Assembly: GCA_018806985.1 (NCBI GenBank) | Contig: JADANN010000170.1 | Location: forward strand, 682,001 to 746,000 | Length of the DNA: 64,000 bases | Direction of reading: 5' to 3' | From: Angiostrongylus vasorum | Taxonomy: Eukaryota > Nematoda > Chromadorea > Rhabditida > Metastrongylidae | Part shown: positions 56,478 through 64,000 of the stretch, piece after piece | Position numbering within the stretch: position 1 is the stretch's first letter | Layout of the letters: every line of letters begins with the position of its first letter | The notes under the pieces: generated by a model | Told to the model about the DNA's origin: nothing | The model's database searches: none | What the model saw: the letters and a program-made list of their open reading frames with translations, nothing else | Position numbers and translations under genes: made by a program

Positions 56478-57125
56478 TATTGTTTTTGAGCAAACTCCAG
56501 GTGTTACTTTATTCTTTAATGCGGGAAAGATGACGTTTGCACAGTAACGCTTCTTCAGAGCCTGGAAGTGTATATTGATACCTGAGAATGAACAGCCGGT
56601 TAGAGTTGGATATGGTTGATAACTGCGCCACCCCACGACAAAAATCCATGTGAAGGTACGGGGGCCAGATTGCGTTTGACCTCGGGGCATTCCTCTATGC
56701 TATTCATTGCAGGGTTCTTGGCATTTATCCAAAAATCTTCAGCAGATTTACGTGCTGGTGTTGCGGCATCCCGTGCAAAGATAATGACTTTACATCAAAA
56801 CCGTCTCCGCTGTGCTTTATCCTATGCTTCTGTAGTGGGTACTTTGTCCTATTTTTCGCTTGCCAATTAGATATTTTTTTATACAGATACATAATAAGCT
56901 TTCCCCGTTTCGCCAATATATTCATCTCCGCAAGTCCTACAAGAGATCAGGTATATCGTACCTGAACTCATGCCCCTATCATAAGGGCAAATTACGCAAT
57001 TCTGTGTTTCGCATAAACGGTCATTTAGGTGGTTACGAACTAACCGACGATGAAGGCTATTCGGTGGTATTTCAATTATCGCTACCGATTCCTCTAGACC
57101 TGCTTTTTTTAAACATCGCTTTATA
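56478..57125 (-). mobile_element. PLE 3' part inserted in duplicated block
   Basis: On the minus strand from 57,085: RRLVRNHLNDRLCETQNCVI, CPYDRGMSSGTIYLIS and CRTCGDEYIGETGK, that is the basic lead-in, Cys cluster and GIY-YIG motif. Frameshifted remnants of the rest of the domain follow down to 56,600. A damaged hammerhead (56,531-56,567) and the outer end TTTTTGAGCAAACTCCAGG at 56,478 complete it. The polymerase part is absent (5' truncation). Confidence 0.75.
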
Positions 57126-57127
57126 GG

Positions 57128-57300
57128 TACACTTTTTTGTCGAGCAGTCAGGAGGTCTTACTTTCCTCTTCATTGCGGTGAATCTGCCGTTTCGCAATAC
57201 CGTCTTCTTCAGCGCCTGGGAGTAGCCCCTCGTCTTTGCATAACGAGAATATGGAGAAATGTTTGATCAATTCCGAGGTTAGTAGAAAGTCGTTTCTCGG
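57128..57300 (-). mobile_element. Second PLE end in the same insertion
   Basis: TTTTTTGTCGAGCAGTCAGG (outer end), then a minus-strand hammerhead remnant at 57,184-57,220. Further right the inverted end ATTCCGAGGTTAGTAGAAAG gives a palindromic arrangement of two PLE ends. Confidence 0.5.
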
Positions 57301-58935
57301 GAGCTATTTTTGCATTTCAGTGCTTCTCAACTACCAACCTGTAAAGTTTGTCAACTTTACAACTTATATTGTAATTATATTATACGCGATATGCATAGCA
57401 TAAGACATGCTTTTCATTTACATCATTTACATTTAATAGTGCGGCGTTCGAAAAAAGACATAGCTAGAACGTATTCAAGTGACATCGAAACATCTCCTGC
57501 GTTAGGTTCCCGAACAACCTTAAACGTTTCATCAACTTAGAAAACCAGGTGAATAGTCGTTTAACATTTCGTGAAATTCAGTCAAATCCGGTCGCTAGCT
57601 GCTCCTTTCTATCGGTTGTAGATTAGACCCATCACGAATCCGGCATGGCCCGCTTTCGAAATCTTGTTGCGCATTTCGGTGTTGACCGTCTTTAATTACT
57701 GCCTTTGGTCGAAGCTCAGATTTTACATGTCAGATGAGTTATACTAGGTACTCCCAGCATAGTTTTCGGGGAAAGAGCATTTACTCAAACGCGTTGTGCC
57801 AATGAAGGTCCCGCTTACGTAGTGGTTAATTGTCTGAGGTATTCGTTAAGGTAGGAAGCACCATGGGGCCAGAAGGGTGAACAAGGCTTTAGATGTTCTT
57901 GGTATTCTTTCTTCTTGCTCAGCTCTCGAGCAAAACTGTCCATCACGTTCAACCAGATATTCAGAAAATTTAGCTTTACATGTGAGAGCTTCATTAAAAT
58001 GAGTGTTGATGGAGAACCAGAGAAAGAAAGTCCATTCTTCTTGAAAATCCTCCCCTAAAAATGCCTGGATGAAGTACCTGAAATACCGTGAAAATAAAAA
58101 CAGCTGAATACCAATCTTTCAACAAGCGTTGTCGAAGACGGCCACCATTTGTTGCGGATGCATAATGGTTGATGTTGTAGGAACGATGTCATCGGTGGAG
58201 CGAATATGGTGAATTGCTGACCGTTTCCTTTTACTTCTTTGTCGTACAATTCTAATTTTCATGTAACATTCTCCGAGATGGTTGCCATTTCACCGCTGTC
58301 GAATCCACTTTTCTCACTTAGACATTTATGCTGCTACATTGCACCCATGAGGGTTTTTACATAGCTTGCGAAGGGTTTTAATGTACTAAGTGTGGAAGCC
58401 TTGGTAATCTTGTACCTCCGTAATTGGTTCCCGTCTCAACCGCTCGGATGTATTTTTCTCGTCATTAAAAATGAGACAAAGTTGTTTTCTCTACTGTTGT
58501 GATACCTAAATGGGTCTTGTTACCGTTTTAGATGTGGTCCATTCTATTGAATTTACTTCGAAGCTGTCGAGAAGCGGTCGAATAGTTATAATTCGCTCAG
58601 CGTTATGTTAGTATTTTTGGGAATGAAGAGTTTATAGTACAAAGACAACAGCAAGATTTGGCGATATACATGTCATATTTGCCACTCTTCTAGTGCAACA
58701 ACATTGTTTTGCTGGCCTTCCACTTTTACAAACTTTGTATTCTGATAAGTAACGTGTGAAGTGGACGAAGCCTGTTCGGACTAGATGGGTGTTAAATAGT
58801 TCCTCACCGTTGAGATAGAAGAAGTTGGAAAGGAAAACCTTGACATATCCATGCCCTGTTGTTTGACATGGAGAAAGAAGGACGTGTTTTCTAAAACATG
58901 GGAACAGAATCCTCGGATGAATATTTTCATGTTTA

Positions 58936-59410
58936 CTTTTTAATTTCTGCCTGCTACAATTTTTCACGGCAGGGTATTATGCGAAATGCAATCACAACGA
59001 TGCTGAGATATTTGCAAAACTCCGGAACACAGGTGTCTGCGGTAGGGAACGAACGCGCTATTACTCTTTCGGGGGCTAACGCGTCCACCACCACACGACG
59101 CTGGTCCTTCGTTTCACCTGTCTCTCAGCTAGTTCTATTGATCATCAACGGGGGATTGATCTAGGGAGCCCACATCTGCATTGAACCCGGTTAAACTGGG
59201 GCTATAGATCTGTGGGCTCCTCAGATCAATCTCAATGACGGAGTGATTGCTGATAGAACTAGGTGAGAGATAGGCGAAACGAAGGACCCGCATGGTGTGC
59301 TGGTGAAGGCGCTAGTTCTCGGAAAGGGTAATAGCGCATTCGTTCTCAACCGCAGACACCTGCGGTCCAGAGTTTGCAAATATCTCAGTATCGTTTTGGT
59401 GGAATATCTT
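58936..59410. repeat. tRNA-like terminal-repeat element, long palindrome
   Basis: The left half (58,936-59,145) and right half (59,225-59,410) are inverted copies of each other around a spacer. Left: GATGCTGAGATATTTGCAAA, GGTGTCTGCGGT, CTCTCAGCTAGTTCTATTGA. Right: the reverse of these. This is the most complete copy here and shows that the element is a large inverted repeat (foldback or MITE-like). The right outer terminus is truncated. Confidence 0.75.
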
Positions 59411-59751
59411 CATATTTCTTCTGAATGCTGCCACTGTTCCCTTTCAACGTCAGAGTGCGAACATCTTTGTGTGGTACTTTGTGGACTTTTGGTGAGTGTT
59501 GCAAATATACTGCTGCCTTTCTGTAGCCAGTACTTTTTTCACCGCTTTCTGCAAACTTCTGTGTGTTCGGACGTCGGTTGGCTACTGCCTACGGCTCGCA
59601 ACATTCCACGTTGGAGTTCCAGGTTCTGTTCATGGAAACCAGTCTAGGTCTCTTCTGGAAACTTCCGAACACTCGACTTTTCATGGCACTAACGTGGGAA
59701 CGTTGAAAAAGCGAGGTGACATTTTTTTATCGATGCGTTGGATAATGGTAT

Positions 59752-60037
59752 AAAAAAGATAAAGCTCTCGGCATTGATCAATCCCTGAGGGATGCGCCGT
59801 GCATTGGACTGCATTAAGCACCTTTTGGAGGTGATTGAATGCATATCTGCTCTTTACAATAACTCACGGTGACCTACCGATGTATTGAGCCAATGCTGCT
59901 ATCCTCCCAGACAAGTCTCGTACCAATTTACCGAATCCGGAGGGATGGAAGGCTTGGTAAGCCGTGGGCTCGGAGATCGATTCCACGTGTGTGTTGCAGG
60001 GCGCCTTCGACCTCGGCGCCACACGCGCCAACAACGC
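59752..60037 (-). repeat. tRNA-derived SINE with near-perfect duplication
   Basis: Flanked by GGATAATGGTA (59,740-59,750) and GGACAATGGTA (60,038-60,048), one mismatch in 11. Full-length body on the minus strand with tail GATAAAGCTCTCGG at the left. Confidence 0.88.
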
Positions 60038-60599
60038 GGACAATGGTACATTTCCAAAAGTGCATTGGTGATCTGAATAAATTCAAATTTATAGTCGATC
60101 GGTTTATTTTTAGAGTTGGAATGACCTATGATAACTATGAGGAAGGCACGGCCCTCTCTATACAGCCCTGTCTTTCGTTGCTTCCCTATGTGATTTAATT
60201 GCTGTAGCTAAGCGAATAATCTAACGAACAGTAATTAAGTATGCCACAGAGTGGACTGAGAGAGAACTAGTAGACACCTCCGAGAAAAAACACCTTTCGA
60301 ACGTGGTGTATGAAATGAACGTTATATGAATATATGAACGTTTTTGAAAGAAACACAAGAGATGAACGGAAAGAACTACGACCAAATGCATTCGTTTACA
60401 ACAATACGTATAAATTCCATCATTTGCATCAACGTGTAGCGAATTTTGGAAAGAAATAAGCTTCTGTTGGTACTCATCTCGGAATCATTTCCGGTTTTAT
60501 TCTTTGTTATGTTCACGTGCGCTTCCACATCCTCCTTAGGGACACAATCAGTTCTCTCGCATGACTCCGCATTGTTGGCCCTAAAGGCTCCATGATCGA

Positions 60600-61035
60600 A
60601 TCCGCCGCTAACGATATCTCAAATGCAAGTGAGCGTGCATTGTAGGTACAGATCGTCACCTTAGCGTTCCATGAATTCTACAGCATACATCCTCGCTTCA
60701 CTCCTTCTATTAAACGCTTCCATATGGCGGACTCTTTCGTGGTCAGGTGAATGAGGCCCACTTATCTTGCTGTGTTTAGCGTTTGACACCTACACAGAGA
60801 TTGCTAAGCTCTGAAGGTGGAGGACTAACATACTCACGGGTAGCCCGCCATTCTCTCCCGGAGTAGACGAGGAGCTCATTCGTTGAGGGTGACTAGTAAC
60901 CGCTTCCCATTTACTTCCTGCGCACTTGATTCCAGGCTTTTTGGCCGAATTGACTCGTCGAATATAACCCGCATAGACGAAAACACACCCACGTATGCTT
61001 ATGTGAATATCTCTTTGTAAACATAGAAGTATTTG
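60600..61035 (-). mobile_element. RTE 5' end fragment with start of ORF
   Basis: On the minus strand it carries the RTE leader (TACTCACGGGTAGCCCGCC on the plus strand) and the first codons of the endonuclease (VTICTYNARSLAFE at 60,660-60,615). The start codon is mutated (ATGGTGAAG reads AAGGTGACG). The body is missing, so this is a 5' end without a 3' end. Confidence 0.7.
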
Positions 61036-61664
61036 AATGTGTGTGTATCTTCCAATGTAAACATAGGACTATTTCGTGCATGAAGCCGCGAACCGCTTCC
61101 AGTGTATTCCTGCGTCGCTCTATGGAATCGGGTCGCTCCTTCCGTAATCCATTTTTAGGTTACACGTAAACACTGTCGACTTTGCTTTATTAGCAAGAAA
61201 TGTTCAATCTCTTATCTACTATGTGGTGAGCGAAAGTTATGGAACAGGATTTATATAACTGAGTGGGATAGGAAAAAAACTGTCTCATGTTTGAGTTAAT
61301 TAATCGGTCTTGAGTTCACTCAAACATGTGACGCATGTGTGTAAGTCCGCTAAATGTTGTGTTTGATCATATTTCTAGCCTCTGCTATCAATGTGGTACT
61401 TATGCTTGCAGATCTAAAACTGGGGAATGGAGCCGTACTTCTATTAGAAAATGTTAGTTGAGGTGTGATGAGAGAGAAGGTTATAAAAGATCTCTTAGAA
61501 GTCTACTTCTCTGCAGTGAGTGGTAACCATTCTTCTTAGAATTTACTAGTGCAGGCATTAACTTCATCGCGACTACGTAGGCAAATATTGTTTCATACTG
61601 AGCAGTGAGGCAGTTTTAACTTTGTCACGGTTCTAGTCCGTTTAGGATTAGATGAGCATTATAT
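61036..61664. other. No supported gene
   Basis: AT-rich, short frames only. TTTGAGTTAATTAATCGGTC then TTGAGTTCACTCAAACATG at 61,290-61,328 forms a small inverted repeat (CATGTTTGAGT with ACTCAAACATG). Confidence 0.4.
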
Positions 61665-61684
61665 TAAGTTGTTCGGAAACTAAT

Positions 61685-62260
61685 GCAGGTTCAGTCTTCG
61701 TCTTTAAAGTGCCGGCTGGTAGCAATTTCTACTAATGTGAAACTGTCGAGTTCTGGAGACGATAAATTCGTTGAAAGCGGTCTCGACCTTAGCTTAATTT
61801 CTGAAGCATTTCTCGGATAAAAAGCTGTCAAGACGTCTGGAGAGTGGGAATCGGTGGACAAGAAGTCTGGTGAGTGTGGTGGGTGAGGTAGAGTTTCGTG
61901 GTCCAGCTCGTTCAACCTTCGCAGCATCGAGGAGTGCGTCGAGAGTGCGACATTCTGTCACATTGTACGGGATCCATTTATCGAGCTTCTACGGCTTCTA
62001 TGGATGCGCCGAAACAAATGAGGTGGCTATATCGGGTTTTTCGCTAAGTTCTCGAGCACTTGTGCCTGTAATTACTACAACTGAGCCTTTCAGTCCATTG
62101 TCGTCTATGGCAGAAGGGCGTCTGCGACCCTCCCTCACCTTCAACATCGAGTTCACGACGACGAAATTTTTGAAGCCAGCATCGCATTGTTCATTCCTTA
62201 ACTCTTTCCCGGTTACCTCTCTTTGGTGTTTAGAATCTTCCAGGCTACATTACGACACAA
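61685..62260 (-). pseudogene. mariner-family transposase, catalytic core deleted, copy 2
   Basis: On the minus strand: GFKNFVVVNS (a decayed WFKKFRSGD-type segment), GRRRPSAIDDNGLK, TSARELSEKPDIATS (second helix-turn-helix) and LDKWIPYNVTE. Directly afterwards come RLNELDHETLPHPPHSPD, RRLDSFLSEKCFRN and VETAFNEFIVSRTRQF, the C-terminal end. About 170 residues between NVTE and LNEL are missing, including the first two catalytic Asp. LPHPPxSPD is the family hallmark that precedes the third. Several frameshifts are present. Confidence 0.8.
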
Positions 62261-63486
62261 CATGAATTCATGCTGGGTAAATTTGTCGTGATTGTTATTC
62301 TGATACCCTAACTTCCAACTGGTAAAGTGTTTGAAAATTGCAACTTATGTTACAATTAAGTTATGCGTTATATGCCTTGTAAAAGACGTGCTTTGTATTG
62401 TTATATAATAGTGCGGCATTCGAAAAAGATCTATTGCTTAAAACATATGCATGGGACATCAGAATGCACGTCCTGCGTTAGCTTCCAAACAAATCTAATG
62501 TCCTTCAGCAACCTTTCTTTCTACTGGTACTCGTTTAGACCCATAACGAGTCCATTATACCTCGTCTACGTCACCTCGTGGATTTTGGTGTCGAGTATCC
62601 CTGATTACTTGCGTTGCTCGGAGCTCTGGGTTCCCTTGCGTTTTACTAGGTACACCCAGCAAGCATTTTCGAGCAACGTGTACGCATTGAAAACCGCTGT
62701 GTAAATGAAGGTACTGCTTAGGTAACGATTATGTGTGACGTATTCGTTATGATAAGAAGCATCGAAGGAGCGAAAAACTAGGCAAAGCGGAGGATGTTCT
62801 TGGTCTTCTTTCCTAGATCCTAAGCCATTCTTCTCTTGCACAGCTTTTGAGCGAAATTATTCACCGCATTTACCCACATGCACATAAATGTATCATTACA
62901 TGTGACAACCTAATATCGTTGAGCGTGAGTAGGGCATTAGAAAAAAGCGAACTCCTTTGTCGTTAAAATTCTCTTCACGAAATTTAGTCGAATATCAATC
63001 GTTCAACAAGGGTTTTCGAAGTTGGCCAACACTTGTTTTTAAAAAAAGGCCAACATTTGTTACGGCTGGATAATCCTTGATTTTTTGTACGAACGACATC
63101 ATCAGCGAAGTGAACATGGTATATTGCTGTCCATCGCCTTTTACTTCTGTGTTGCACGATTCCAACTTTCGTGGTAACGTTCTCAAGGGTGGTCACAAGT
63201 AGTTGTAGCTTTGTCTAACCTATCTTTTTACCTAGATTTTATTCTCGTTGTAGGTGACATTTTGGTCATGAATTTCTTATAAAACTCACGAAAGATCTTT
63301 ATCCACCAGGAGAAGAAACGTCGGTTATTTTGAACCTCCATAGTTCCTTCTGTCTGGCCATAATCGGATGTATTGTTTCAGTCAATAAAGGTAAGACAAA
63401 GCAGTCTTCTGAATCGTAGTGATATCTCATTGAGCCTCACTACCTTTTAAGACTTTTAGATTTTGAAAACCACGATGTTTTCAAAT

Positions 63487-63835
63487 TTCATTTATGCCTA
63501 TTCTTTTTTTCTTGACAGGGTGTTATGTGAAATGCAACCACGGAAATGCTAATATACGAGAAAACTCGCAACCTCAGTTTGGCTTCGAATCCATGCTTAT
63601 CCTTTGCAAACCCTCAAGTGCTATCAACCACACCAACGAGACCCTTAATTTGCCTTTCTCTTAGCCAGTTTTTTAAAGCACAGCTAGGTTCAATGCCAGT
63701 TTGTGCTCCCTGACTCATTCGTGTTGACTAATGATTGTTGATAGCACCGATGGAATAAAAGCTAGCTGAAAGAAAGGCAAAGCGGGGCATCAGATGAGGT
63801 GGTAGAGAGCACATGAAACTCTGGAAAGTACACTC
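63487..63835. repeat. tRNA-like terminal-repeat element inside duplicated block
   Basis: The left end TTGACAGGGTGTTATGTGAA and CAACCACGGAAATGCTAATA is the family terminus. On the minus strand, GTTGGTGTGGTTGATAGCAC and GATTCGAAGCC are A- and B-box-like. A right half in inverted order (AGCTGAAAGAAAGGCAAAGC) follows the spacer and is cut short. Confidence 0.7.
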
Positions 63836-64000
63836 ATTCTTTTGGAAACCTTGGGAGCAGTTGAATGGTTATCATTCGCCCAGCATCATGTTGATATTTT
63901 TCTGAATCACTTGAATGAAAGGTTTGTAGGTGATAAATAGAGACAGGGTTTGGCGATAAGCTTCTAATATCATGTTTGTCACCTTTCTTGGGCAAGAACA

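Larger units (their letters stand above)
55835..58705. repeat. Large duplicated block, copy 1
   Basis: Colinear with 61,665-64,000 in the same orientation. Matching anchors include 55,890/61,735 (GTGAAGCTATTGAATTCTGG), 56,310/62,130 (CCCTCACC then TTCAACATT), 57,370/62,345, 57,880/62,775 and 58,090/63,000. A late anchor is 58,605/63,885. This copy holds a PLE insertion (56,478-57,300) that copy 2 lacks. About 2 kb is shared. It includes a deleted mariner and about 1 kb of unidentified DNA to its right. Confidence 0.75.
61665..64000. repeat. Large duplicated block, copy 2 (runs off the window)
   Basis: Direct copy of 55,835-58,705, with many substitutions and small indels. It lacks the PLE of copy 1 and holds a tRNA-like terminal-repeat element at 63,487-63,835 that copy 1 lacks. 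Both insertions therefore postdate the duplication. Confidence 0.75.

Noticed and set aside
55835..64000. CRISPR-like or tandem satellite array in the repeat-rich right end
   Set aside because: Repeats are dispersed, of different lengths and orientations, with no regular spacer structure.

Overview
This is eukaryotic, intron-bearing, gene-poor and repeat-rich DNA. It is most likely from a strongylid nematode of the hookworm type. That assignment is inference: it rests on a nematode-style RTE retrotransposon endonuclease, T-rich 3' splice sites ending in CAG, a mariner transposase, and a hammerhead-bearing Penelope-like element (PLE). Most open frames here are chance or transposon-derived, and no bacterial-type gene organisation is present.

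The only host gene I can build with confidence lies at 32,413-36,797 (+). It has six exons whose phases all agree and encodes a 304-residue protein with a signal peptide, a cysteine-bearing ectodomain, one membrane segment and a Ser/Thr-rich tail. I do not recognise its family. GC boxes lie just upstream, a poly(A) signal lies downstream, and its introns hold a tRNA-like terminal-repeat element, a SINE and a PLE end.

Region by region: 1-15 kb is sparse, with one PLE end, two tRNA-like elements, one SINE piece and a 100-bp (AT)n tract. From 15 to 31 kb, SINEs (some with perfect target-site duplications), PLE ends and an RTE 3' fragment are scattered. The host gene occupies 32-37 kb. At 38.7-43.9 kb lie RTE fragments, including a 5' body (endonuclease and start of the reverse transcriptase) separated from its 3' end by a 5'-truncated PLE in the opposite orientation. 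At 45.6-47.7 kb there is a two-copy repeat of unknown type. The interval 50-57.3 kb is a PLE cluster: one nearly full, frameshifted element (reverse transcriptase plus GIY-YIG endonuclease, plus strand) with several minus-strand fragments, two of them tail-to-tail. Finally, 55.8-58.7 kb and 61.7-64 kb are diverged direct copies of one block containing a mariner transposase with its catalytic core deleted. Each copy was later hit by a different element.

The recurring theme is the PLE system. About fifteen copies of a hammerhead-ribozyme-like motif lie at PLE ends on both strands. They form two sequence types that differ by a compensated base pair in helix II.
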